DNA of 64,000 nt. It comes from Magnetospirillum sp. 64-120. GTDB lineage: Bacteria; Pseudomonadota; Alphaproteobacteria; Rhodospirillales; Magnetospirillaceae. Location: contig MKVK01000019.1 in the NCBI GenBank assembly GCA_001898825.1, forward strand, positions 1 to 64,000, given 5' to 3'. The notes under the pieces are model-generated. The model had not been told where the DNA came from and ran no database searches. It saw nothing but the letters and a program-made list of their open reading frames with translations. This document shows positions 35,913 to 44,005 of this stretch, piece after piece. The position numbers were made by a program, and so were the translations under genes. The number at the start of each line of letters is the position of its first letter. Positions within the stretch are counted from its first letter, which is position 1.

Positions 35913-37370
35913 TCAGTTGCCGGTTGCCAGGTCCGACCGCCCATCAAGTCCAGGATCGCCCCCCAGTGTACGGTAGAGCGTAACCAGGTTTGTCGCGCGG
36001 ATGAGCCGCGTCGTCACCAGCGTGCGCTGTGCCGCGTAGAGCGAGCGTTGCGCGTCGAGGACGGTCAGAAACGGATCGATCCCGCCGCGATACCGTGCCT
36101 CGGTCAGCCGGGCGGTATCCTGGGCGGCGGCGACCAGCGACGTATCGGCGCGGAGCTGGTCGCCAATGGTGCCGCGGCGAGCCAGCGCGTCAGCAACCTC
36201 GCGGAATGCCGTCTGGATCGCGCCTTCATAGGTGGCGAGCGCGGCGTCGCGCTCCGCCTGGCTCTGGCGCACGCCGGCGCGGCCTGCCCCACCCTGGAAG
36301 ATGTTGTAGTCGACGCTAGGCGCGACCGACCAGTTGAACGAGCCATTGGCGAACAAACTGCTGAGCGCCGGGCTGGCAAAGCCAAGGGCCGAGGTGAGGG
36401 AGATCCGTGGGAACAGCGCCGCGCGGGCCGCGCCGATCCGGGCATTGGCGGCGCGCAGCTGATATTCCGCCTGGAGCACGTCCGGGCGGCGCAGCAGGAC
36501 CGATGAATCGAGCCCGGCGGGCACTTCGCCCACGCTCTCAGCAACCTGTTCGATCGAAGCAGGCAGCAGCGCGGCGTCGACAGGCGCGCCGACCAGCAAG
36601 GTCAGGGCGTTGACGTCGCGGGCCAGCGCGGTGCGGCTTGCCGCCAGGTCAGATTGCGCCTGGGCCAGAATCTGCTCGGCCTGGCGCAGATCGGTGCGCG
36701 GGGCGATGCCGCCGCTCAGCCGCGCGCCGGTAAGCTCCACGCTGCGCCGGGCGTTGCGTTCGGTCTCTAAGGCGACGTCATAGAGGCTCTCGTCGGCCGC
36801 ATAGGTGAGCCAGGCAGTCGCGATGTCGCCGACCAGGGTCAGGCGCGTGGCACGGGCTGCGGCTTCGGTGGCGAAAAACCGGTTGAGCGCCGCGTCGCTT
36901 AAGGAACGGATGCGACCGAACAGGTCGATCTCGAACGCGGTGATGCCGCCGCTTACCGTGTAGAAGGTCGAGACCGTCGCGGAATCCGTCGCGCTTTCGA
37001 TCGCGCCCGAGGTGCCGCCGCGATTGCGATCGACGGTGGCGTTTGCGGCGACGACAGGCAGCAGTTCGGCGCGCTGGATGCGATATTGGGCGCGAGCGAC
37101 TTCGATATTAGCGGCCGCCACACGCAAGTCGCGATTATTGACAAGCGCGGCCTCGATCAGTTGGCGCAGGCGGGCGTCGCGGACCACCTGATCGAAGCTC
37201 AAGCTGGCGAGATCTGCCTCGCTCTGGGGCAGATAGGCGTCGCCGACCGGCCAGGAGGGGGTGACCGGCGGCGGCGGCCGTTCATAACGTGGCGCAAGCG
37301 AGCATCCGCTCAGCAGGACCAGCGTCAGCGCAGCGATGACCGGCCGAGCGACGAAAGCGCGTGAAATCAT
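35913..37370 (-). CDS. Outer-membrane efflux lipoprotein (NodT/OprM family)
   Basis: 485 residues from the ATG at 37370, 7 bp after the adaptor gene; the longer frame from 37421 overlaps that gene. The signal peptide ends in the lipobox LLSGC. The body has the duplicated TolC-like repeat (LRQLIEAALVNNRDLRVAAA and VLQAEYQLRAANARIGAARA) and ends near LVTLYRTLGGDP. It forms the trimeric exit duct of the RND pump. It converges on the permease gene with 42 bp between them. Confidence 0.93.
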   Translation of the reverse strand: MISRAFVARPVIAALTLVLLSGCSLAPRYERPPPPVTPSWPVGDAYLPQSEADLASLSFDQVVRDARLRQLIEAALVNNRDLRVAAANIEVARAQYRIQRAELLPVVAANATVDRNRGGTSGAIESATDSATVSTFYTVSGGITAFEIDLFGRIRSLSDAALNRFFATEAAARATRLTLVGDIATAWLTYAADESLYDVALETERNARRSVELTGARLSGGIAPRTDLRQAEQILAQAQSDLAASRTALARDVNALTLLVGAPVDAALLPASIEQVAESVGEVPAGLDSSVLLRRPDVLQAEYQLRAANARIGAARAALFPRISLTSALGFASPALSSLFANGSFNWSVAPSVDYNIFQGGAGRAGVRQSQAERDAALATYEGAIQTAFREVADALARRGTIGDQLRADTSLVAAAQDTARLTEARYRGGIDPFLTVLDAQRSLYAAQRTLVTTRLIRATNLVTLYRTLGGDPGLDGRSDLATGN

Positions 37371-37377
37371 AGCGCAA

Positions 37378-38592
37378 TCAATCCCGCTTCGCCGCGCCGC
37401 CCGCTGGGCGGCGCGGCGCAACGCGCTGAGGCGTATCCGCCGGTACGACCACTACGGCCTGGCCGGGTCGCAGATTGGCGGTACCTTGCACGATAACCCG
37501 ATCGCCCGGCGCAAGACCGTCGGTCACAACCCAGTAGCTTCCTTGCGTAAGATCTGCCCGGACCGTCTTTTCCACGACCTTCCCGTCGCGGCTCACCACC
37601 AGCACCCGTGCCTGTCCGCGGGGATCGCGGGTCAGGCCGGATTGCGGGACCAAAAAGGCGCGGGTGTTGATCGCCTGAGCAAAGCTGGCGCGCACGAACA
37701 TGCCTGGCAACAACAATTGCTGCGGATTTGGAAAGCGCGCCCGCAGGGTGACGGTGCCGGTCGCGGGATCGACGATCACTTCGGAAAACTGGATGACGCC
37801 GGTGGGGCCGTAGTCGCTGCCATCCTCAAGCTTCAGTCTGACCACGGCTTCGGCCGCGGTCACGCCCTCACGGCCGAGCGACCGGCGCAGCGCCAGCAAC
37901 TGGGCGCTGGACTGCTGGATGTCGACAAAGATCGGATCGAGTTGCTCGATCACCGCCAGCGGTTCGGTCTGGTTGGCAGTGACAAGGGCGCCCTGAGTCA
38001 ACATTGATCGGCCGATGCGACCCGAGATCGGCGCGGGCACGCGCGTGAAGCCGAGGTTGATGCGGGCGGTTTCGAGCTGGGCCTGACCTAGCTGGACGGT
38101 CGCGGCCGCCTGGCGGGCGGCAGCGGCGGCATCAGTATACTCCTGCCGGCTGACCGCCTCGATATCGGCCAGCGGCTTCAGGCGATCAGCGCGCAACCGG
38201 GTCGCCTCGGCATTGGCGCGGGCGATCGCGACATTGGCTTGGGCCTCATTGACACTGGCACGATAGAGGCTGGGATCGATCTGATAAAGGGGCTGGCCGG
38301 CGCGGACCAGCGCGCCTTCGATGAACAGTCGGCGCTGGATAACCCCCGAAATCTGGGGGCGCACCTCTGACATTGCATAGGGTGCGGTGCGTCCGGCCAG
38401 TTCAACATCAACGGACACGCTAGTCGGCTGGACCGTGAAGACACCAACGGTCGGCGTTTCCTGACCGCGTGCGCCATTTCCGTGTTCTGCTTCGCCACCA
38501 CATCCCGACAGCGCACACAGTATCATCGTCCAGCCGACGGCAAAGGCGGGGCGCAGCCATCTTTGCCGTCGTGGCACTAGCGTAATATCCAA
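37378..38592 (-). CDS. RND efflux periplasmic adaptor (AcrA/HlyD family lipoprotein)
   Basis: 404 residues. A signal peptide with lipobox ALSGC is followed by the barrel-sandwich part (SEVRPQISGVIQRRLFIEGA), a helical hairpin, and the beta-barrel domain (FTRVPAPISGRIGRSMLTQG). It connects the RND permease with the outer-membrane factor. The leader upstream is long (about 310 bp to region B), where the response-regulator boxes lie. Confidence 0.94.
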   Translation of the reverse strand: MDITLVPRRQRWLRPAFAVGWTMILCALSGCGGEAEHGNGARGQETPTVGVFTVQPTSVSVDVELAGRTAPYAMSEVRPQISGVIQRRLFIEGALVRAGQPLYQIDPSLYRASVNEAQANVAIARANAEATRLRADRLKPLADIEAVSRQEYTDAAAAARQAAATVQLGQAQLETARINLGFTRVPAPISGRIGRSMLTQGALVTANQTEPLAVIEQLDPIFVDIQQSSAQLLALRRSLGREGVTAAEAVVRLKLEDGSDYGPTGVIQFSEVIVDPATGTVTLRARFPNPQQLLLPGMFVRASFAQAINTRAFLVPQSGLTRDPRGQARVLVVSRDGKVVEKTVRADLTQGSYWVVTDGLAPGDRVIVQGTANLRPGQAVVVVPADTPQRVAPRRPAGGAAKRD

Positions 38593-38908
38593 GCGCCAAG
38601 TCGAGCAGATTGTACTGCAAGAATTCCTGATTGATCAGTTTTTTCCAAGTATAGTCTCCACCAAGACGGCAAGTGGCGATCAGGTCGCCCCAGCTTGTTA
38701 ATAGCCGGGATTTGGGTTCCAGTTTGGACGCACGAGACAGATCAAGCAATTCGTCCAATCGGACTTGCCGGGGCGAGTGCGACGCAGCGCAAGCTTGGAT
38801 TTTGCGCCGGACGAGCCTCTGTCCGTGATGATCGCTCGGAACGACAGTGGTCACTGGCCGATGGGCAACTCTCTCCGTATCGCATCGCAACTCCAGTACC
38901 TGCCTTTT

Positions 38909-38985
38909 CTGACGCCAGCCTGACGTGCTCGTTGAGGAAAATGGCGCGCGTACATAGAGCTTCGTCAGGTTGCGGTCAGCTTCCG
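38909..38985. promoter_or_regulatory. Divergent response-regulator boxes (region B)
   Basis: CTGACGCCAGCCTGACG at 38909-38925 for the minus strand and GTCAGGTTGCGGTCAGC at 38964-38980 for the plus strand, 55 bp apart. Flanks TGCCTTT and TTCCGGTGCCAT are also shared with region A. The minus half probably serves the adaptor and outer-membrane factor genes, the plus half the PepSY-porin-DedA genes. Confidence 0.75.
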
Positions 38986-39058
38986 GTGCCATCTACAGAT
39001 CTTGTTCCCGCGATCTATTACTACCGCGCGCCGCTTGAGGAACGTCTTGATAGGCGCC

Positions 39059-39098
39059 ACGGCACCCTTGCGAATATCACGGCACCCTTGCGAATATC
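39059..39098 (+). repeat. Perfect 20-bp tandem duplication
   Basis: The unit ACGGCACCCTTGCGAATATC occurs twice without a gap at 39059-39078 and 39079-39098, immediately before an ATG at 39099. It lies in the 5' untranslated leader of the PepSY gene, whose better start is 39111. Confidence 0.95.
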
Positions 39099-39110
39099 AT
39101 GGAGACGGTT

Positions 39111-39665
39111 ATGCCCTCGAAGGGCTGGCACATCGAATTGCGGAAGTATCACAGATGGATCAGCGCAGTTGCTGCGCTGTTTCTCATCGTTGTTGCAGTC
39201 AGCGGCGTCATTCTTCAAATCCAGCGGTTAGGAGGCGAAGACTCTGATGCGGACCGGGCCGGTTCGACGGTGCTTTCGACGGCGATTCCATCTCCTGTTT
39301 ACGGAGCGCTTGTCTCCCACACATTGGATGCGGTGCGTCAGCGCGCACCAAACGCGGTCATCGCATCCGTCTCGCTTCGCGGCGAAGGCAGCGATATCGA
39401 GGGCGTAGTTGACATGCCTGGCGATCCGCTCCGCGAGATCATTGTCGATGCCAACTCGGGCCGGATCAAGAGCGACGAACGCCGTGAGACAGAATCACTA
39501 ATCCTCCGCATCCACAGCGGCGAAATTCTCGGAGAGCCTGGTGTGGTGCTGGGTGTGATGTGGGGCACGGCTTTGATCGTGCTCCTGATCACCGGAGGCT
39601 GGGTCTATGTCGATATGTATCGGCGCCGCCTCAAGGGCAGCGGCAAGCGCGGGTTGTTCTGGTGA
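39111..39665 (+). CDS. PepSY-domain membrane protein
   Basis: 184 residues from the ATG at 39111, chosen because GGAG lies six bases upstream; an ATG at 39099 is in frame. The N-terminal helix is WISAVAALFLIVVAVSGVIL, there is a PepSY-like periplasmic part with IIVDANSGRIKSDERRETE, and a second helix LGVMWGTALIVLLITGGWVY. PepSY-TM proteins are found with iron or metal uptake and peptidase control. The stop overlaps the porin start (GTGA). Confidence 0.8.
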   Translation: MPSKGWHIELRKYHRWISAVAALFLIVVAVSGVILQIQRLGGEDSDADRAGSTVLSTAIPSPVYGALVSHTLDAVRQRAPNAVIASVSLRGEGSDIEGVVDMPGDPLREIIVDANSGRIKSDERRETESLILRIHSGEILGEPGVVLGVMWGTALIVLLITGGWVYVDMYRRRLKGSGKRGLFW

Positions 39666-40939
39666 GGGCCTTCTCCTGCCTTCCAATAGTCCTCGCGGCG
39701 GGTGCAGCGGCCGTTTCTGCGCCGGCTTGGGCGCAAGACTCGCTCGGTCCTCCGGCCCCGACCAGCTCCGAGTCGCCGCCCGCCCACCAAAATGTGACGC
39801 CGCCGCCCAAAGCGGACTTTTCATTCAACCCTGATGCCGGTGTGGTCTATCAATCAGGCGACTTCCGCGTCACCGCGTGGGGATATTCGGAGCGCGCGAT
39901 CGACCCGGACGGTTCCGATTATTTCCGACGCGTCCGTCAAGGCATGGAAATCGACCTACCGCGCCTGTCTGACAGCCTGCGCCCCGCGATCGTCTATGAG
40001 GTCGATCTCACAAACACCAATTTCTTCGGCGACTTCGGTGGCAAGGGCGGTAACCTCGGCCGCCGCAACTTCGAGAACCTGTTCGTCGCGCTCCAGCACC
40101 CGGACGATCCCGGCAAGTTCCGCCTGCTCGTCGGCGAGAATACCCATATCCTTTCGCGCGAGGACAATCTGTCGTCGGGCAACCTGCCGACGATTAATCG
40201 CTCGCTGATCCTGGAAGAACATGGCTCGGTCAACAGCTTTGGGACACAGTTTGGCGTCCAGTTCCAGAGGGCGCTCTCCGACCGGCTGACGATCCAGCTC
40301 GCCGCCCTCGACAATCGGGGGTCGCTTAATGCTCCTGACCCTCGCTATTCGGTCGGCAACTCCTTCTCCGGCAAGGTCATCCTGACGCCGGTGAACTCCG
40401 ATGGCCGAAAGCTCACTATCGGCGCGGCCGTGGATCATACCCGCGACATTCGCGATCGGGTGTTCACGCTCGCCACCGCGATCGGCGCAACGCCGCTGGG
40501 CGGCGTGGCCGCTACCGGCAATAAGCTCACCGGCGAAGCTGACATCGCTTACACCTTCCCGCTATTCGGCCGCCCGACGACAGTCGAGGCGGAAGCGCTC
40601 TATTCGACCTTCTCGGGCAGCAACGCCGACGTGGGCGGCGGCTATGCGATGGTCCAGTTCTCGTTGTTCGATGCGCCGCATACGGGTGATCTCGACCTGT
40701 TCGCGCGTTATGACCTGGTAAGTCTCGGCATCGACAGCATTGCCGGCCGGGCGACGCAGCGGGCGGTCCGTGTGGGGGCGAACTATAACCTCCCCTACAC
40801 GAACAAGCTCGCCAGCCTGCACGTTGAGTATGCGCATAACGCGCTCTCTGGTCCCGCTGCGATCGTTACCGACCGCAACCCGGGAGATGAGTTCCGTGTG
40901 GTGCTGCGCGTCAGTCTCCAACGCTATCTTCGGCATTAG
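39662..40939 (+). CDS. Outer-membrane porin (phosphate-selective OprO/P-like)
   Basis: 425 residues from GTG 39662, which overlaps the PepSY stop. The signal peptide ends in APAWAQ. The rest shows beta-barrel strands with aromatic girdles (FRVTAWGYSERAIDPDG, IVYEVDLTNTNFFGD, FEAL-like repeats) and ends with an aromatic-free RYLRH tail. It resembles OprO/OprP-type porins. The specificity is not predictable. Confidence 0.75.
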   Translation: MRAFSCLPIVLAAGAAAVSAPAWAQDSLGPPAPTSSESPPAHQNVTPPPKADFSFNPDAGVVYQSGDFRVTAWGYSERAIDPDGSDYFRRVRQGMEIDLPRLSDSLRPAIVYEVDLTNTNFFGDFGGKGGNLGRRNFENLFVALQHPDDPGKFRLLVGENTHILSREDNLSSGNLPTINRSLILEEHGSVNSFGTQFGVQFQRALSDRLTIQLAALDNRGSLNAPDPRYSVGNSFSGKVILTPVNSDGRKLTIGAAVDHTRDIRDRVFTLATAIGATPLGGVAATGNKLTGEADIAYTFPLFGRPTTVEAEALYSTFSGSNADVGGGYAMVQFSLFDAPHTGDLDLFARYDLVSLGIDSIAGRATQRAVRVGANYNLPYTNKLASLHVEYAHNALSGPAAIVTDRNPGDEFRVVLRVSLQRYLRH

Positions 40940-40943
40940 GGCG

Positions 40944-41552
40944 ATGATGTTCGAGCACCTTGTCGAACTGTTGAACCGCGCCGGCTATCTCGGGATCGCC
41001 GTGCTGATGTTCCTCGAAAATCTGTTCCCGCCGATTCCTTCCGAAATCATCATGCCGTCGGCCGGCTATAGCGCCGGGCAAGGAAAGCTCAGCTTAGCGG
41101 GCGTGATCGCGGCGGGAACCGCAGGGTCGGTCGCCGGCGCGCTATTCTGGTATTACGTCGGCAAGTGGATCGGAACCGATCGCTTGAGACGCTGGGCGGG
41201 GCGACATGGCCGCTGGCTCACGCTCAAGCCCCTTGACGTTGATCGAGTCGATCGCTGGTTCCACCGGCACTGCGGCAAGGCCGTGTTTTTTGGTCGCCTC
41301 GTGCCCACCCTCCGCACGCTTATCTCGGTTCCAGCGGGGGTGTTCAGGATGAATCTGCCGCGGTTCCTGCTCCTTACGACGCTTGGAACGGCGCTCTGGA
41401 CGGCATTGCTGGCGGGCGCGGGTTATTTGCTCCAAAATCGGTATCAGACCGTCGCAGAGTATCTGAACCCGATCTCGACCATCATCGTCGGGGGCATCGT
41501 CGTCGTCTACATCTACCGAGTGGTCACCTTCCGAGAGGGGTCGGCCGAATGA
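40944..41552 (+). CDS. DedA-family membrane protein
   Basis: 202 residues from the ATG at 40944 (40947 also possible), 4 bp after the porin. The DedA signature is clear: FLENLFPPIPSEIIMPSAGY, FWYYVGKWIGTDRLRRW, and FGRLVPTLRTLISVPAGVFR. DedA proteins are inner-membrane lipid transporters or scramblases linked to envelope stress and antimicrobial-peptide resistance. This is the second VTT/DedA-type protein in the regulon. Confidence 0.92.
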   Translation: MMFEHLVELLNRAGYLGIAVLMFLENLFPPIPSEIIMPSAGYSAGQGKLSLAGVIAAGTAGSVAGALFWYYVGKWIGTDRLRRWAGRHGRWLTLKPLDVDRVDRWFHRHCGKAVFFGRLVPTLRTLISVPAGVFRMNLPRFLLLTTLGTALWTALLAGAGYLLQNRYQTVAEYLNPISTIIVGGIVVVYIYRVVTFREGSAE

Positions 41553-41613
41553 AAGCCCGGCTTTCCTTGCACCCGTCCTTGTCGAAGCGCGCGCGGCGCT
41601 CGGAGTAGGCGCG

Positions 41614-42399
41614 ATGGACTATCTGATCATCGGGACGGTTGCTTTCCTGGCTTCAGGATTGACGCTTTACTCAGGTTTCGGCCTCGGCACGGTGCTGCTC
41701 CCTGCGTTTGCGCTCTTCTTCCCGGCGGAGACAGCCGTTGCGGCGACTGGCACCGTTCACCTCCTTAACAATCTCTTCAAGGGTGGCCTCCTGCGGCGGA
41801 CCGCGGACTGGCGGATCGTGATGCGCTTCGGCCTCCCGGCAATACCTGCGGCTATCCTAGGGGCTTGGGTTCTCGCTCAGCTGGGCGAGACGGGAGTCGT
41901 TTACGATTGGAGCGCGTTTGGCCGCGCGTTTCGGCCATCGGGCGCAGGCGTTGTCATTGGGGCGCTTATGATCATATTCGCCCTGCTGGAACTCCAGCCG
42001 TGGTTCCAACGGCTGGCCGCGCCGCCTCGGCTGATGCCCTTAGGAGGGCTCCTGACCGGCTTCATCGGGGGCCTGTCGGGCCAGCAGGGCGCCTTACGCT
42101 CAATGTTCCTGCTGAAGTCCGGCCTTGATCCGCAGCACTACATCGCCACCGGCGTCATGATCGCCATCATCATCGACCTCTCGCGGCTGCCGACTTACGC
42201 GGCGAGCTTCAGCGGGGCGGCGTTGGGCGGTGATCAGGGGCTGAGATTGATAGTAGTAGGCACCCTTTGCGCGTTTGCTGGTGCCTGGCTCGGCGCCCGT
42301 TATTCCAAGAAAGCAACGGTTGGCGTGGTGAGGGCTATCGTCGCTTCGCTGATGCTCGCCATCGGTACGGCCCTGATACTTGGGTTTCTCGGGGCATAG
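41614..42399 (+). CDS. TauE/SafE-family sulfite exporter-like protein
   Basis: 261 residues with about eight hydrophobic segments. It begins LIIGTVAFLASGLTLYSGFG and contains the two inverted repeat starts typical of TSUP proteins (GFGLGTVLLPAFALFFP and LLTGFIGGLSGQQGALRSMF). These are anion or sulfonate transporters. It follows the DedA gene by 61 bp and is probably cotranscribed. Confidence 0.88.
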   Translation: MDYLIIGTVAFLASGLTLYSGFGLGTVLLPAFALFFPAETAVAATGTVHLLNNLFKGGLLRRTADWRIVMRFGLPAIPAAILGAWVLAQLGETGVVYDWSAFGRAFRPSGAGVVIGALMIIFALLELQPWFQRLAAPPRLMPLGGLLTGFIGGLSGQQGALRSMFLLKSGLDPQHYIATGVMIAIIIDLSRLPTYAASFSGAALGGDQGLRLIVVGTLCAFAGAWLGARYSKKATVGVVRAIVASLMLAIGTALILGFLGA

Positions 42400-42502
42400 G
42401 CTGAACCGGGACGAGCATGGAGGCTCGACCGGGCGCGGGAGCGTCCAAGGCTCTCTACGACATTTTTGTTTGACGTAAGTTGATGGCGTTCAGGAGTTCT
42501 GT

Positions 42503-43426
42503 GTGACATTCGACATTCGCCAGCTTCGATACGCTATCGCGGCTGCGGATCATGGCAGCTTCTACCGCGCGGCGCGCGCGCTCGACATCGAACAATCGAC
42601 GCTCAGCCGGAACATCTTGAAGCTGGAGCGCTCCATCGGGATGCCGATCTTCGAGCGATCTCGCGCGGGTGTCTCTGCAACCCTTGCAGGCAGCACATTC
42701 CTCAGCGGCGCCAGGACAATGGTCGCCAGCGCTGACAAGCTAGTGGTAATGATGCGGGCCGCTGGACAGGGCCGGGCCGGCGGGCTGAGGCTGGGACACA
42801 ACAATTCCGTCTCAGCCGGAAATCTGCGCGCGACGATGATGAGCTGGCGCGACGCGCATCCCGACGTGGAGGTCGAGTGTGTGGAAGCTGACCGCAGCGT
42901 CCTGCTCGCTGGGCTCGATATAGGCGAGATCGACATCGCGATCCTCATGGGCGCGGCCGGCCATGACGGGTTTCGCTGCGAGCCGCTATGGAGCGAACGG
43001 ATGCTCATCGCGCTGTCCGCTTCGCATCCGCTTACTGACCGCGATGTGGTTCACTGGACGGATCTTCGGAGCGAACGGTTCCTGTTGCCCGCCGCTGATC
43101 CCGGCCCGGAGATGCGCGACCTGTTGCTCGGCCGACTGTCGGTGTCGGGCGCGAAACCCGACATTCGGATGCACCAGTCGAGCCGCGAGACGATCCTCAG
43201 CGTCCTCGGCGGCAGCTCCGGGGTGAGCATCGTCTGCGAGGGTTCAACGGGAGCGCGGTATCCCGACGTCGTTTATCGTCCAATACACGGTGAACAGGGG
43301 CCGGCGCTGACCGGCTATTCCGGTTGCTGGCGCGACGACAACGGCAATCCAGCCCTTCACCGTTTCCTTGGATTCATCAAGGCACGCTACGCGCTGTCTT
43401 TTGATTTTCTGCCGAGATTCCAGTAA
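42503..43426 (+). CDS. LysR-family transcriptional regulator
   Basis: 307 residues from GTG 42503 with AGGAG upstream. HTH: FDIRQLRYAIAAADHGSFYR and RALDIEQSTLSRNILKLERS; effector domain ends RDDNGNPALHRFLGFIK. It resembles the LysR protein at 9776-10765, including the C-terminal signature NPALxxFL. It lies beside the end of the second trb operon, just as the other LysR gene lies beside the first. The effector is unknown. Confidence 0.9.
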   Translation: MTFDIRQLRYAIAAADHGSFYRAARALDIEQSTLSRNILKLERSIGMPIFERSRAGVSATLAGSTFLSGARTMVASADKLVVMMRAAGQGRAGGLRLGHNNSVSAGNLRATMMSWRDAHPDVEVECVEADRSVLLAGLDIGEIDIAILMGAAGHDGFRCEPLWSERMLIALSASHPLTDRDVVHWTDLRSERFLLPAADPGPEMRDLLLGRLSVSGAKPDIRMHQSSRETILSVLGGSSGVSIVCEGSTGARYPDVVYRPIHGEQGPALTGYSGCWRDDNGNPALHRFLGFIKARYALSFDFLPRFQ

Positions 43427-43457
43427 AATGAACAGCTAGTTGTTGGAGTTGAGGGCC

Positions 43458-43766
43458 ATGTCGCAAGGTAAGACAATCATCGTTGTGCTTGTCACTTTGC
43501 TTGTCGGTTTCGCGGGTGGATTTGTCCTGCGGCCGGTGATCGTGCCGGCGCAGCAGACAGCGCCCGTCGCCATCCCGTCGCCCATCGCTGCGGCGCCCAG
43601 CGAGGCGCGCGGCACGCAGTATTTCGTGGCGCATATCGACGAAGCGCGTCAGGTCGTTGCTGGATGCCAGGACGGCTCGGTGCGGGGCGGCGAATGCGCC
43701 ACCGCCGAGGAAGCGATCATCAAGGTCGACGCCCAGGAACGGCGCAAGCGGTTCTTGGGCAACTGA
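43458..43766 (+). CDS. Small membrane-anchored protein, possibly TrbK-like
   Basis: 102 residues: an N-terminal membrane segment (TIIVVLVTLLVGFAGGFVL), a Pro/Ala-rich linker, and a soluble tail with two cysteines (VVAGCQDGSVRGGECATAEE). The plan (one helix, short tail with two Cys) resembles the TrbK-type entry-exclusion proteins of the two trb operons, but sequence similarity is weak. It lies 14 bp from the end of the convergent DUF2274 gene. Function uncertain. Confidence 0.6.
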   Translation: MSQGKTIIVVLVTLLVGFAGGFVLRPVIVPAQQTAPVAIPSPIAAAPSEARGTQYFVAHIDEARQVVAGCQDGSVRGGECATAEEAIIKVDAQERRKRFLGN

Positions 43767-43780
43767 TCGCAGCGCAGCAC

Positions 43781-44005
43781 TCAGTTTTTCGCGCCACCTC
43801 GCCGGCGCACGAATCCGCGGTCGCTCGCCATGAATCTCTCCAACATGGGCGCAACCAGCTTTTCCGGCGTGACCGGCTCACCGCCCGTCTCAACCGCGAG
43901 TGCGGCGGCATAGGCGACAAGATCGCGGTGGACGGCGGCGGGCACCTCCGCCGCTAATTTCACCGGCCTGTCATCGGCGAGCGCCCCCAGCTTCAACTTC
44001 GTCAT
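43781..44005 (-). CDS. DUF2274 protein, end of the second trb operon
   Basis: 74 residues, MTKLKLGALADDRPVKLAAE to MLERFMASDRGFVRRRGG. It overlaps the trbI stop by ATGA. The family always follows trbI; its function is unknown. This copy seems to have its natural C-terminus, in contrast to the copy at 9604-9843. Confidence 0.88.
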   Translation of the reverse strand: MTKLKLGALADDRPVKLAAEVPAAVHRDLVAYAAALAVETGGEPVTPEKLVAPMLERFMASDRGFVRRRGGAKN

